Below are positions 1 to 8,025 of a stretch of 64,000 bases of DNA, one piece after another (position 1 is the first letter of the stretch; each line of letters starts with the position of its first letter). The notes beneath the pieces are model-generated. The model was not told the origin of the DNA and did no database searches. It saw nothing but the letters and a program-made list of their open reading frames with translations. The DNA comes from UMGS1590 sp900552455. GTDB lineage: Bacteria > Bacillota > Peptococcia > Peptococcales > Peptococcaceae. The stretch is taken from positions 372,001-436,000 of the forward strand of contig OZ007004.1 in assembly GCA_963931105.1 (NCBI GenBank), read 5' to 3'. Both the position numbers and the translations under genes were made by a program.

Positions 1-164
1 CTCCGCAGCGTTTTTGGTGGAATGTCCTTGACCGGGTTCTTCAGCGTCACCTTGCCTGGCTTCGTCGGATGGCGAAACTGATGGTGGCTGCCCACACATT
101 CGATCTCATACCAGCCGTCCGCCGCAAGCATCTTCAGGATTTCTCGGGAAGAATATGACTTCAT
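1..164 (-). CDS. hicA: HicA-type mRNA interferase toxin (3' part outside window)
   Basis: Reading leftward from an ATG at 164, the protein begins MKSYSSREILKMLAADGWYE and continues with a GSHHQFRHP core and a KDIPPKTLR segment. This is the double-stranded-RNA-binding-like fold of HicA (YcfA) toxins, in which the His of the GSHHQF motif is the catalytic residue. These toxins cleave mRNA and tmRNA. 54 codons are visible and the C-terminus lies beyond the left edge. A strong AGGAGG site (172-177) precedes the start. The HicB antitoxin normally follows hicA and would be outside the window, so pairing cannot be confirmed. Confidence 0.85.
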   Translation of the reverse strand, partial: MKSYSSREILKMLAADGWYEIECVGSHHQFRHPTKPGKVTLKNPVKDIPPKTLR

Positions 165-231
165 ATCCCCACCTCCTGCAGCTCCATCATAACACATAGA
201 ATAACACGTGTCAAAAGAAAGAAGGTGACCC

Positions 232-642
232 ATGCCTCAGCAACTGTTCCAAACCCTCGCGCAGGCCGCCAGCACCACAGAGGGCAAAGCCCTCTACCTG
301 CTCGCCCTTCTCTGTCTCACCATGGCCCTTGACTTTCTTCTCGGAAGTCTCGCCGCCTGGCGCGATCCCAGCGTAAAGTTCACCAGTGGGCGCGGCATCG
401 ACGGCATCCTGCGCAAGCTCGCCTCGATCCTCGTCCTCACCCTCTGCATCCCCGTTTCCGCCCTCATCCCCCAGGGCACCGGAACCTTCGCCCTCATCGT
501 GCTCTACCTCGGCTATCTCGTCATGGAGCTCGCCAGCGTCATCGAGAATCTCGAGCGCTTAGGCGCACCGGTGAGCGGCTTGCAGAAATTCATTGAGAAC
601 ATTTCAGAAATCGGTACACACGACGATGAATCCCAAAAATAG
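232..642 (+). CDS. Phage-type holin (toxin secretion/phage lysis holin family)
   Basis: 136-residue membrane protein with about three hydrophobic segments (roughly residues 20-42, 60-80, 85-105) and a charged C-terminal tail. The pattern, with LGSLAAW and GIDGILRKLA, fits the phage holin family that includes TcdE-like holins. Holins form lesions in the cytoplasmic membrane that let an endolysin reach the wall. The start follows an AAGGTGA site. The next gene is a peptidoglycan amidase, so the two form a lysis cassette. It may be a prophage remnant, because no capsid, tail or integrase gene is visible here; the upstream flank is outside the window. Confidence 0.8.
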   Translation: MPQQLFQTLAQAASTTEGKALYLLALLCLTMALDFLLGSLAAWRDPSVKFTSGRGIDGILRKLASILVLTLCIPVSALIPQGTGTFALIVLYLGYLVMELASVIENLERLGAPVSGLQKFIENISEIGTHDDESQK

Positions 643-875
643 CACAGCCGCCGCCGCTCAGTGAGGAGTGCGGAGTTAGGAATGAGGAGTTACTGGTGCA
701 AAGCGCCAGTTCGCAGCTACGCTGTCGCTTAGCAGGTACTGATAACACAGTAACAAACCATCGCAATCCACTAAAAAAACTCCTAACTCCGCACCTCTAA
801 CTCCTCACTAAGAATCAACTCCTCACTCCGCACTCCTAATTCCTAACTAAAAAACACACGAAAGGAAAGATCACA
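643..875. repeat. Intergenic element built of degenerate heptamer-like repeats in inverted arrangement
   Basis: The left end (about 661-690) carries tandem variants of GAGGAGT/GAGTTAGGA. The right end (about 777-848) carries the same words in inverted orientation (AACTCCTAACTCC, ACTCCTCACTCC). A central 85 bases contain a small dyad, ACTGG...CCAGT (691-709). It lies between holin and amidase with no open frame of its own. The inverted ends could fold into a long imperfect stem. Function unknown; it looks like a short non-coding repeat family. Confidence 0.6.
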
Positions 876-1559
876 ATGAGTTACCAACTGAAATCCAACT
901 GGCTCCCTGCCGATAAATACGCCCTCAAAGCCCCCTACCCGATGACCCCGGAAGGGCTCATTGTCCACAACACCGCCGGCAGCGCCAGCGCCATGGAAGA
1001 AGCGCAGGCCATGTGCACAAACGACAGCGCCGTCAGTTTCCACGTCGTCATCGACGAAGAGAACGCCGTCGAATGCATCCCCTTCAGCCGCAACGCCTTC
1101 CACGCCGGCGATGGCTCGGCAGGCTACGCCAACCGCCACCTCATCGGCCTTGAGATCGCCCGCAGCATGGACGCGGAAAACGACCGCTTCGACCGCGCCG
1201 AGGCCAACGCCGCAGAATACATCGCCCACGTCTGCCTCCAATACGGCTGGACCAGCGCCCAGCTGCACCAGCACAACTGGTACTCCGCCACCGATTGTCC
1301 GCACAGAACCAAGGCGCATTGGTCAGATTTTCTCGCCAAAGTCGACGCCAACATCGCCGAGCTCCGCGCCCAGGCAAGCGCCAATCCCGCCGCCCCGGCA
1401 ACGCCTGCGAAAATCGCCCTCTGCATCGATAACAAAAATACAGAAGTCCGCGGCGAAAACAAAAACGGCACCGTCTACGTCTCCGCCCGCGATCTGCTCG
1501 AAGCCCTGGGCTACAGCGTCAGCTGGGAAGACGGGCAAGTTGTCGCGGAGCGCAAATGA
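876..1559 (+). CDS. N-acetylmuramoyl-L-alanine amidase (Amidase_2/PGRP fold), endolysin-like
   Basis: 227 residues. Residues about 20-150 form an amidase_2/PGRP zinc-amidase domain. LIVHNTAG supplies the first zinc His, VSFHVVID follows, and HQHNWYSATDCPHR carries the later His/Cys metal ligands. The domain cleaves the bond between N-acetylmuramic acid and L-Ala. After an Ala/Pro linker (about 165-178), the C-terminal 45 residues (VSARDLLEALGYSVSWEDG) look like a copper-amine-oxidase-N-type stalk domain, often found on exported wall proteins. There is no signal peptide, as in holin-dependent endolysins. RBS GAAAGGAAAG precedes the ATG. The stop codon is the first triplet of an AT-rich repeat. 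Confidence 0.88.
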   Translation: MSYQLKSNWLPADKYALKAPYPMTPEGLIVHNTAGSASAMEEAQAMCTNDSAVSFHVVIDEENAVECIPFSRNAFHAGDGSAGYANRHLIGLEIARSMDAENDRFDRAEANAAEYIAHVCLQYGWTSAQLHQHNWYSATDCPHRTKAHWSDFLAKVDANIAELRAQASANPAAPATPAKIALCIDNKNTEVRGENKNGTVYVSARDLLEALGYSVSWEDGQVVAERK

Positions 1560-1811
1560 TTAATGATGTCTCAAATTAGTAATTAGTAATTTTTAATGAT
1601 TAATGGATGTGGCCTTTTCGCTGACGCTCAAAGGCGATTAATTTCGTGGTGGGTGGCAGGAATGCCAATATAATCAAAAGGCTTATGAGAAGCGCGTCGC
1701 GTAAGCGGCGTGATTCTCATAAGCCAACATCAATTACTAATTACTCATTAATCATTACTAATTTACAATGCCAACATCAATTACTAATTAAACATTAATC
1801 ATTAATCATTT
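1557..1811. repeat. AT-rich element with inverted ends (AAATGATTAATGAT)
   Basis: It begins at the amidase stop codon (aaaTGAttaatgat) and ends with the same 14 bases inverted at about 1798-1811, nine bases past the CorA stop on the other strand. Both arms hold variants of TAATTAGTAAT and TAATGATTAATG. The centre (about 1612-1725) holds a 12-bp perfect stem. No coding frame is supported. The layout resembles a small miniature inverted-repeat element or a paired 3' tag. Related copies follow other genes at 6153 and 6825. Confidence 0.6.
1680..1725. other. Hairpin with 12-bp perfect stem
   Basis: GGCTTATGAGAA (1680-1691) pairs with TTCTCATAAGCC (1714-1725) around a GC-rich loop. There is no T-run on either side, so it is not a classical terminator. 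It may be the structured core of the surrounding repeat element. Confidence 0.6.
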
Positions 1812-1819
1812 GCGCAAGC

Positions 1820-2668
1820 TCACAGCCATTTCTTCCGCTTGAAGAACCACACGAGTCCCAGCACGATGGCGAGGCTCACGCCGGCTACGGCTGGGTAGCC
1901 GTAGCGCCAGTGGAGCTCGGGCATATCGGCGAAATTCATGCCGTACCAGCCGGCGAGGAGGGTGAGAGGCAGAAAGACGGCGGTAACGATGGTGAACACC
2001 TTCATGAGGTCGTTTTGCTGAATGGAAAGCTGGGCCTGGTAGGTGTCCTGCATCTGGCTGACGATGGCCTGCAGATTCTGCACCTTGCCGGCGTAGCGAT
2101 CGATGCGGCTGTCGAGAATGGACAGGCGGTTCAGGATTTTTTCCGAAAACAGCGGATCGTCGTCGAGCAGGATGTCGTCAAAGACGACGCCGAGCTGCTC
2201 ATAATAGCGCTTGAGCCGCACCAGCTCGCGCCGCTCGCGCACGATGGTGTCCAGGGCGCTGTCGAGCTTGCCGGCGAGAATGGCGTTCATGGTGGCGTCG
2301 AGCCGATCTTCGAAGCGTTCGAGATGGTCCATATCGCCGCGAAAAAGCTGGATGAAAAAGCGGTACAGGAGCTGCTCGCTGCTGAGCTCAGGCAGCGCGG
2401 CGGTGATGGCGCTGACGGCGTCCTCGCAGTAGCGCTGAGCGTTGTCGGCGTTGCAGATGAAGCAGAGATTGTCCCGCGAGAGATAGATGAGGATGCGAAA
2501 AAGTTCTTCGGTGTCGCTGACGATGTCGTACCACTCAAACGACAGCAGAGCAAAATCGCCGAAGTTGCTGTAGCCCTCCAGCTGCGCATCCTGGATGAGA
2601 TGCAGGGCTTCCGGCTCGAGAAGCTGCTGGAGCCGGGCGAGGTCGTTTTGCAAAAGAACGTGCTGCAT
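1820..2668 (-). CDS. corA: CorA-family divalent-metal (Mg2+/Co2+) transporter
   Basis: The protein has a long cytosolic N-terminal domain (about 220 residues, helical and charged). It ends in two transmembrane helices with the signature YGMNF between them, followed by a basic tail (KRKKW). CorA proteins form pentameric channels in the cytoplasmic membrane for Mg2+ and related ions. I place the start at the ATG at 2668, seven bases after a GGGGGAG site, rather than the GTG at 2683 that overlaps the upstream stop. The gene lies 11 bases after the FAD-dehydrogenase gene and is probably cotranscribed. Which metal it carries cannot be told. Confidence 0.87.
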   Translation of the reverse strand: MQHVLLQNDLARLQQLLEPEALHLIQDAQLEGYSNFGDFALLSFEWYDIVSDTEELFRILIYLSRDNLCFICNADNAQRYCEDAVSAITAALPELSSEQLLYRFFIQLFRGDMDHLERFEDRLDATMNAILAGKLDSALDTIVRERRELVRLKRYYEQLGVVFDDILLDDDPLFSEKILNRLSILDSRIDRYAGKVQNLQAIVSQMQDTYQAQLSIQQNDLMKVFTIVTAVFLPLTLLAGWYGMNFADMPELHWRYGYPAVAGVSLAIVLGLVWFFKRKKWL

Positions 2669-2679
2669 GGCTCTCCCCC

Positions 2680-4272
2680 TCACTCGGCGCGAAATTCGCG
2701 AATAATTCCCTCGGCGGCGGCGATGCCGTCGATGGCGCTGGAAACGATGCCGCCGGCGTAGCCTGCGCCTTCGCCGATGGGGTACAGGCCGCGATGGGAG
2801 AGGCTTTCGCGCGTCTGGCGGTCGCGCAGCAGGCGCACTGGCGAGCTGGAGCGGGTCTCGACGCCGGTGAGGATGGCATCTGGCAGATCAAATCCGGCGA
2901 GGCGTCTGGCCATGCCGCCGATGGCGCCGCGCAGGCTGGCTGTGAGGGTGCCGGGATAAAGCCCGGAAAGATCGGCGAGCCGAAAGCCCGGGCGCACACT
3001 TGGGCGCACGCTGCCCAGGGCGGTTGTGGCCTCCCCGCGCAGAAAATCCTCCACCCGCTGCACTGGCGCGACGTATCCGCCGCCGCCAAGGGCGAAGGCC
3101 GCTTCCTCGATCCGCTCCTGGAAAACCACACCGTCGAGCACGCCGCTGCCAAAATCAGCAGGCCCCACGTTCACGAGGAGCGCGCTGTTGGCGTTCTCAA
3201 GATCGCGGGCGTGGTAGCTCATGCCGTTGACGACAAGCCGCCCGGCCTCGCTTGCTGCGGCGACAACCTGCCCGCCGGGGCACATGCAGAAGGTGTAGCA
3301 GCCGCGGTCGGTGAGGTCGTCGTGCCAGGTGAGCTGATAGCTCGCTGCGCCAAGCCGCGGATGCCCGGCGTACTGGCGGTGCTGGATGCTGTTGACGAGG
3401 CTCTGCGGATGCTCGATGCGGAAACCGACGGCGAAGGGCTTGGCCTCCATCGCCAGCCCCTGCGCCTGCAGCGTGCGGAAAAGATCGCGGCTGCTGTGGC
3501 CGATGGCGAGAAGCACGACATTCGCGTAGAAATCACCAGCGTTCGTGCGCACGCCGCGCACGGCGCCATCCTGCGTGAGCAGTTCCTGCACCGTCACACC
3601 GAAGCGCACCTCGCCGCCCCACGCTGCAATCTGCTCGCGCATCGAGACGATGACGCCCTTCAAAAGATCGGTGCCAATGTGGGGCTTGGCCTGGTAGGTG
3701 ATCTCCTCCGGCGCGCCGTGGCGGGCGAAGATCGCGTTCACCTTATGCCCCAGCGGATTTTTGCTGCGGCTCGTGAGCTTGCCGTCGGAAAACGTCCCCG
3801 CGCCGCCTTCGCCAAACTGGACATTGCTCGAAAGATCCAGCGTGCCGTCCTGCCAGAAGCGGTCCACCTGCGCCGTGCGCTCCGGCACAGCCTGTCCCTG
3901 CTCCAAGAGGAGCGGCCGATAGCCGTGTTCTGCCAGCGTGTAGGCGCAGAAGAGCCCCGCCGGCCCAGCGCCGACAACGATCGGCCGCCCGGAAAGCGGC
4001 ATCTCCCCCGGCGTGAGGGGAGCCTCCGGCTCAGACGGACGCCAGAGGATGTTTTTATCGTGCAGCGCGCGCACCTTTTTTTCGCCCAGCGGCGCCTCCA
4101 CCTCCACCTGATAGATAAACCGCGGCGTTTCGCGGCGGCGGGCGTCGAGGGATTCTTTGACAATTTTATAGGAAAAGGCGTCCTCCGCCAGTTTGAGCCG
4201 GTCTGCGATCTGAGCGCGCAGCGCCTCCAGCGGCTCGTCCAGCGCCAGATGCAGCTGATTGATGATGATCAT
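2680..4272 (-). CDS. NAD(P)/FAD-dependent dehydrogenase, uncharacterised COG2509 family
   Basis: 530 residues. After an N-terminal domain of about 90 residues (MIIINQLHLALDEP...), a Rossmann motif VVGAGPAGLFCAYTLAEHG binds FAD. A second conserved block, SSNVQFGEGGAGTFSDGKL, and a C-terminal YPIGEGAGYAGGI segment match the COG2509 family of uncharacterised FAD-dependent dehydrogenases. The physiological substrate is unknown. Start: the ATG at 4272 has an AAGGAG site nine bases upstream; the ATG at 4278 is closer than usual. The open frame continues upstream to 5673, but that part is only the complement of the ATP-grasp and CBS genes. corA follows. Confidence 0.82.
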   Translation of the reverse strand: MIIINQLHLALDEPLEALRAQIADRLKLAEDAFSYKIVKESLDARRRETPRFIYQVEVEAPLGEKKVRALHDKNILWRPSEPEAPLTPGEMPLSGRPIVVGAGPAGLFCAYTLAEHGYRPLLLEQGQAVPERTAQVDRFWQDGTLDLSSNVQFGEGGAGTFSDGKLTSRSKNPLGHKVNAIFARHGAPEEITYQAKPHIGTDLLKGVIVSMREQIAAWGGEVRFGVTVQELLTQDGAVRGVRTNAGDFYANVVLLAIGHSSRDLFRTLQAQGLAMEAKPFAVGFRIEHPQSLVNSIQHRQYAGHPRLGAASYQLTWHDDLTDRGCYTFCMCPGGQVVAAASEAGRLVVNGMSYHARDLENANSALLVNVGPADFGSGVLDGVVFQERIEEAAFALGGGGYVAPVQRVEDFLRGEATTALGSVRPSVRPGFRLADLSGLYPGTLTASLRGAIGGMARRLAGFDLPDAILTGVETRSSSPVRLLRDRQTRESLSHRGLYPIGEGAGYAGGIVSSAIDGIAAAEGIIREFRAE

Positions 4273-4368
4273 CGCCATCCACTCCTTTGAACCATTGTAG
4301 ATATCCCTATTGTAGCCGAGAAATGTGCGCCGCGTCAATGAATGGGTGCAGAGCGTGCGCGCTTGTGG

Positions 4369-4374
4369 TATACT
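4369..4374 (+). promoter_or_regulatory. Extended -10 promoter for the ATP-grasp/CBS operon
   Basis: TGGTATACT (hexamer at 4369-4374) is an extended -10 element about 30 bases before the start codon. I see no good -35 at 17 bases, which is acceptable for TGn-type promoters. Confidence 0.6.
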
Positions 4375-4404
4375 AGAGCTATATCCTTGAAAGGAGATCT
4401 CTGC

Positions 4405-5652
4405 ATGGACAATATCATTAAAAATAAAGACAAACGCTTTTTGCCGATCCTTCTCGGCACCGACGCCAACTGCTACGGCATGGCGCGCAATTTCTACCAG
4501 GCCTACGGCATGCGCTCCCTGGCGCTGGGGAAAATTCCGCTCCTCGAAACACGCCACAGTAAGATCGTGCAGGTGCACACCCAGCCCGATTTCGACCACG
4601 ACGACGTTTTTCTCGCCGTGCTCGACGACGTCGCCAAAACCTACGCCCCCCTCTACGAGCATCTCATCCTCATCGCCTGCGGCGACCGCTACACCGAGCT
4701 CCTCTGCACCCACAAGGACGCTCTCTCCGACCGCTTCATCGTGCCGTACATCGATCTTGCGCTGAAAAACCGCCTCGAAAACAAGGAGGATTTCTACAAC
4801 ATCTGCGAAGAATACGGCCTCGACTATCCGGCCACCGTCTATCTCTACAAAGACAGCCAGCCGCCGTTCGATCTGCCGTTTGACTATCCGATCGCCGTCA
4901 AAGCCAGCGACTCCATCGAATACGTCGACCTCGACTTCCCTGGCAAAAAGAAATCCTACAAGGCCAACAGCCCAGCCGAGCTCGAACAGATCTTCCACGA
5001 CATCTACGGCGCCGGCTACACCGGCACCCTCATCGTGCAGGATTTCATCCCTGGCGACGACGCCACCATGTACGTCCTCAACTCCTATTCCGACGCAAAC
5101 GGCAAAGTCCAGGCCATGTGCCTCGGCCATTGCGTCCTCGAGGACTACACCCCATCCGGCATCGGCAACTACAACGCCATCATCCAGGAAGCCAAGCAGG
5201 AAGTCTACGACAAATACCAGGCCTTCCTCGAAGCCATCGGCTTCGTCGGCTTCTCCAACTTCGACATCAAATTCGACGAGCGCGACGGCCGCTACAAAGT
5301 CTTCGAGATCAACATCCGCCAGGGCCGCTCCAGCTTCTTCACCACCGTCAGCGGCTGCAACATGGCCTGCTACCTCGTGCGCGACCGCATCGAAAACAAG
5401 CGCACCTCCGCCGTCCACTACCACGACAACCCAGCCCTCTGGCTGCATGTGCCAAAGCGCCTCGTCCTCGAATACGCCCCAGAGCGCACCCTGCCGCAGA
5501 TCCGCCGTCTCATGAACGAGCAGAAATGCGACTGCACCCTGCTCTACGAGCGCGACCTCACCCTCTATCGCCGCATCATGATCAACCGCTTCTACCACCA
5601 GCAGTGGCAGCGCTACAAAGACTGGTTTAACAAGCGTTCCATCAGCGACTGA
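4405..5652 (+). CDS. ATP-grasp carboxylate-amine ligase, D-aspartate-ligase-like
   Basis: 415 residues. The N-terminus has FLPILLGTDANCYGMARNFYQ, followed by ATP-grasp features: YPIAVKASDS (nucleotide-binding Lys), TLIVQDFIPGDD, FVGFSNFDIKFDERDG, and FEINIRQGRSS (metal-binding Glu/Asn). Such enzymes join a carboxylate to an amine through an acyl phosphate. The length and N-terminus recall the D-aspartate ligases that add D-Asp to the side chain of the peptidoglycan stem peptide, but that is inference. No aspartate racemase is nearby. The start follows AAGGAG at 4391-4396. The CBS gene follows after 20 bases and probably shares the transcript. Confidence 0.75.
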   Translation: MDNIIKNKDKRFLPILLGTDANCYGMARNFYQAYGMRSLALGKIPLLETRHSKIVQVHTQPDFDHDDVFLAVLDDVAKTYAPLYEHLILIACGDRYTELLCTHKDALSDRFIVPYIDLALKNRLENKEDFYNICEEYGLDYPATVYLYKDSQPPFDLPFDYPIAVKASDSIEYVDLDFPGKKKSYKANSPAELEQIFHDIYGAGYTGTLIVQDFIPGDDATMYVLNSYSDANGKVQAMCLGHCVLEDYTPSGIGNYNAIIQEAKQEVYDKYQAFLEAIGFVGFSNFDIKFDERDGRYKVFEINIRQGRSSFFTTVSGCNMACYLVRDRIENKRTSAVHYHDNPALWLHVPKRLVLEYAPERTLPQIRRLMNEQKCDCTLLYERDLTLYRRIMINRFYHQQWQRYKDWFNKRSISD

Positions 5653-5672
5653 TTCTGAAAGGAGAGCCAACA

Positions 5673-6155
5673 ATGAAAGAAATCAAAGACATCATGATCA
5701 AAAATCCCATCACCATCGCCGACAACGCCACCGTGCAGGACGCCATCGACCTCTTCAGCTACTACCGCATCGGCTGCCTGCCCGTCGTCGATCCCGCCGG
5801 CCATCTCGTGAGCTTCCTCTCCGATGGCGACGTCGTCGGCTTCATCTCCCGCCGCACCCGCCAGCAGGACCGCATTCCACAGATCTTCCACGCCACCATC
5901 TTCGAAGCCGATGACTACTACAAGCGCGACGAAGACATCGTCAAAGAGCTCGAGACCATCAACGTCATGTACTGCGCCACCAAAAAAGTCCAGTTCGCCT
6001 ACGAAGACGACAACCTCGCCGAAATCGCCGCCCTCATGGACAACCGCCGCCTCAAGCACGTTCCCGTCGTCGACCGCGAGACCAACAAACTCACCGGGCT
6101 CCTCGCCCGCCGCGACATCATCCTCGCCTTCTTCGACCAGGTCAAAAGCAAATGA
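5673..6155 (+). CDS. CBS-domain-pair protein
   Basis: 160 residues forming one tandem CBS module. The first repeat begins DIMIKNPITIADNATVQDAID and the second ends RRLKHVPVVDRETNKLTGLLARRDI. Stand-alone CBS pairs bind adenine nucleotides and act as energy sensors or regulators of partner proteins. It follows the ATP-grasp gene with a good AAGGAG site, which suggests it regulates or senses state for that ligase, but this is untested. The stop codon opens an AT-rich repeat copy. Confidence 0.85.
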   Translation: MKEIKDIMIKNPITIADNATVQDAIDLFSYYRIGCLPVVDPAGHLVSFLSDGDVVGFISRRTRQQDRIPQIFHATIFEADDYYKRDEDIVKELETINVMYCATKKVQFAYEDDNLAEIAALMDNRRLKHVPVVDRETNKLTGLLARRDIILAFFDQVKSK

Positions 6156-6183
6156 TTAATGATTAATGTTTAATGATAAATGA
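6153..6183 (+). repeat. AT-rich stop-codon-associated repeat copy
   Basis: It starts at the TGA of the CBS gene: TGATTAATGATTAATGTTTA and onward. It shares its first 14 bases or more with the ends of the 1557-1811 element and places stop codons in all frames. Confidence 0.6.
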
Positions 6184-6190
6184 TCGCTAC

Positions 6191-6219
6191 AGCCTTTGCG
6201 TGTGTCAAAGGCTGTTTTT
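6191..6219 (+). terminator. Rho-independent terminator after the CBS gene
   Basis: AGCCTTTG (6191-6198), a 7-base loop, CAAAGGCT (6206-6213), then GTTTTTC. It lies 20 bases before the GNAT start, so the GNAT gene is either read through it or has a promoter inside the repeat. Confidence 0.75.
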
Positions 6220-6238
6220 CATCCCAAGGAGTGGTTTT

Positions 6239-6739
6239 ATGCAATTTATCCCGCTGCACGCCGAAGATGCAGCAGGCATCCAGCGCATGTCCGCGCTCGC
6301 TTCGGAGATCGTCAAAGAGCATTTCGACCCCCTCATCGGCGCAGCGCAAAACGACTACATGATCGCCCATTTTCAAACGCCAAAAGCCATCACCAGCCAG
6401 CTCGCCTCCGGCTACCACTATTTCTTCGTCTGTGACGACACCGGCGCGCCAATCGGTTTTCTCGCCTATGTGCTCGAATCAACGCGGCTCTATCTGAGCA
6501 AGTTCTATCTCCACAAAAGCCAGCGCCGCAAAGGATATTCCCGCGCCATGCGCGATTTCATCGTCGCCGCCGCCAGAAACGCCGGACTTTCGCAAATCGA
6601 GCTCAACGTCTTCAAACACAACGACAGCACCATCGCCGCCTATGAAGCCCTCGGTTTCCAGCGCCTGCGCAACGAAGCAACCGACATCGGGGGCGGCTTC
6701 ATCCTCGACGACTACGTCTACGCCCTCCCCCTCGATTAA
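6239..6739 (+). CDS. GNAT-family N-acetyltransferase
   Basis: 166 residues with the GNAT core. LYLSKFYLHKSQRRKGYSRA holds the Q/RxxGxS acetyl-CoA pyrophosphate loop, followed by IELNVFKHNDSTIAAYEALGF, typical of motif B. Such enzymes move an acetyl group from acetyl-CoA to an amine; the substrate cannot be predicted. The ATG at 6239 sits seven bases after AAGGAG. It is flanked on both sides by copies of the AT-rich repeat, so it may be a mobile single-gene insertion. Confidence 0.8.
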   Translation: MQFIPLHAEDAAGIQRMSALASEIVKEHFDPLIGAAQNDYMIAHFQTPKAITSQLASGYHYFFVCDDTGAPIGFLAYVLESTRLYLSKFYLHKSQRRKGYSRAMRDFIVAAARNAGLSQIELNVFKHNDSTIAAYEALGFQRLRNEATDIGGGFILDDYVYALPLD

Positions 6740-6741
6740 CA

Positions 6742-6783
6742 AAATGGCAGGAACACCGCAAACTTGCAGCATTCCTGCCATTT
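6742..6783. terminator. Bidirectional terminator between GNAT and opine dehydrogenase genes
   Basis: AAATGGCAGGAA (6742-6753) pairs with TTCCTGCCATTT (6772-6783). The leftward strand continues TTTTGTT, so it best serves the leftward opine dehydrogenase gene. Confidence 0.7.
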
Positions 6784-6825
6784 CCAATGCTTAATTAAGC
6801 ATTAAACATTATTCATTATTCATCA
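6784..6825 (-). repeat. AT-rich stop-codon-associated repeat copy
   Basis: On the minus strand it starts at the stop of the opine dehydrogenase gene, TGATGAATAATGAATAATGT, then TTAATGCTTAATTAAGCATT. It matches the style of the copies after the amidase and CBS genes. Confidence 0.5.
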
Positions 6826-7932
6826 TACCTTCGCAACCAGATCCGCCACACTCTTCGCGTCGTCCATGCCAAGGCTCTTCAACGTCAGCCCGTCTTCGAA
6901 GAAATCGCGGCGCAAAATCGTGTTGCCAATCGTGATCACCGCATCAATGTTCGGCGTTGGCACCCCGACAACCTTGCCCAGGTTCGACCAGAGCACCAGC
7001 CCGTCGGAGATATCCTCGGTGAAATAGCGGCTGTTCACATGCGCAGGCCCCTTGATCTTCGAGAACACCTCGCTGTGGTTGAAGAGATGCTGCAGACTTT
7101 CGTCCTTGTTGTCGAAATACCCGCGGTTGTAGCGGCTCGTCACAGCGTCCTCCAGCTCAAAGCCAAAAGCACGGCCGATCGCCAGGCGTTCGCCCTCGAT
7201 CGCGCGCATCAGACGCACCGTGTGCTCCGTGACCCCTTCCACATAATAGTAGAATTCGCCGCCAGAGTAATCAATGCGCCCCGCATTCAGCAGGCATGGC
7301 CCAGGATGTACCTCCGGATTGCCGTTTTCCAGCGTCGTCTCCCAGATATTGTCCGCCATCACCATACCGTCATAGAGCTGGCTGCACACATCGTAGAGCT
7401 CCTTCGTATTTTCCTTCGGATAAGCCGCAAAGTACGTCTTCTTCACACGCAGATACAGCTCCACAACCCCGTCGCGGGCCATGCCGCGCGTGCCGTAGGT
7501 CAGCGTGTTCAGCTCGCAAAGCTTAAAGTTTTTCTCAATGCCCATCTCGCGCGCCTTGCGCTCAAAACGCACACAGCTCATCGCCGCAGCCGCATTGAAG
7601 AAGATCACCTGATCCTCGCTTGCCAAAGGCGCCAGCACCTCCGCGTAATCCTCCACAGCGTAGCCAGGCACCGTCAGCATGATCACCTGCGCGTCTTTGA
7701 TCGCCTCAGCCATATCGATCGTGTAGTTCGTAATAGGGACAAACACTTCCTTCGGCGGCTCAGCGTTCGGTTCCTGCAACAGCAGCCCGCCGCGGTTGAT
7801 CAATCCCTCAAACTGGTACTCACGCGTCGGCCACGTGTAGAGACTGATATCAAAACCACGTTCAGCAAGATCAGCTGCCGCCGTCAGGCCACCGTTACCA
7901 GCGCCCAGGATCGCTACCTTTTTAACTTCCAT
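6823..7932 (-). CDS. NAD/NADP octopine/nopaline (opine) dehydrogenase family, copy 1
   Basis: 369 residues. A Rossmann motif AILGAGNGGLTAAADLAERG (about 8-27) binds NAD(P). The C-terminal helical domain carries ENGNPEVHPGP, the conserved Asn/His region of opine dehydrogenases. Family members reductively join an amino acid and a 2-oxo acid to form an opine, or run in reverse. The substrates here are unknown. It has its own AAGGAGG site and a TATACT promoter, and it ends in a shared terminator. The neighbouring copy (8026-9135) is clearly paralogous along its whole length. The protein is shorter than staphylopine-type dehydrogenases and no metallophore synthase is adjacent. Confidence 0.88.
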   Translation of the reverse strand: MEVKKVAILGAGNGGLTAAADLAERGFDISLYTWPTREYQFEGLINRGGLLLQEPNAEPPKEVFVPITNYTIDMAEAIKDAQVIMLTVPGYAVEDYAEVLAPLASEDQVIFFNAAAAMSCVRFERKAREMGIEKNFKLCELNTLTYGTRGMARDGVVELYLRVKKTYFAAYPKENTKELYDVCSQLYDGMVMADNIWETTLENGNPEVHPGPCLLNAGRIDYSGGEFYYYVEGVTEHTVRLMRAIEGERLAIGRAFGFELEDAVTSRYNRGYFDNKDESLQHLFNHSEVFSKIKGPAHVNSRYFTEDISDGLVLWSNLGKVVGVPTPNIDAVITIGNTILRRDFFEDGLTLKSLGMDDAKSVADLVAKV

Positions 7933-7961
7933 ATAATTTCCTCCTTGGATCGATTTTTATT

Positions 7962-7967
7962 AGTATA
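7962..7967 (-). promoter_or_regulatory. -10 promoter element for opine dehydrogenase copy 1
   Basis: On the minus strand TATACT lies 17 bases after a TTTCAT that could serve as a weak -35. It is 30 bases upstream of the ATG, in the gap between the two paralogues, so each copy can be transcribed separately. Confidence 0.55.
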
Positions 7968-8025
7968 ACATCTTTTTGCCCAGAATGAAATTGTAATTAT
8001 CAAAAATAAATGCAAAATTCCGAAA

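Noticed and set aside
1680..1725. Hairpin as a terminator for the amidase gene
   Set aside because: Strong stem but no T-run on either strand.
4273..5673. Continuation of the FAD-dehydrogenase reading frame to a 997-residue protein
   Set aside because: This part is antisense to the ATP-grasp and CBS genes, is rich in Val/Ala/Asp-type shadow coding, and a good start with a ribosome site lies at 4272.
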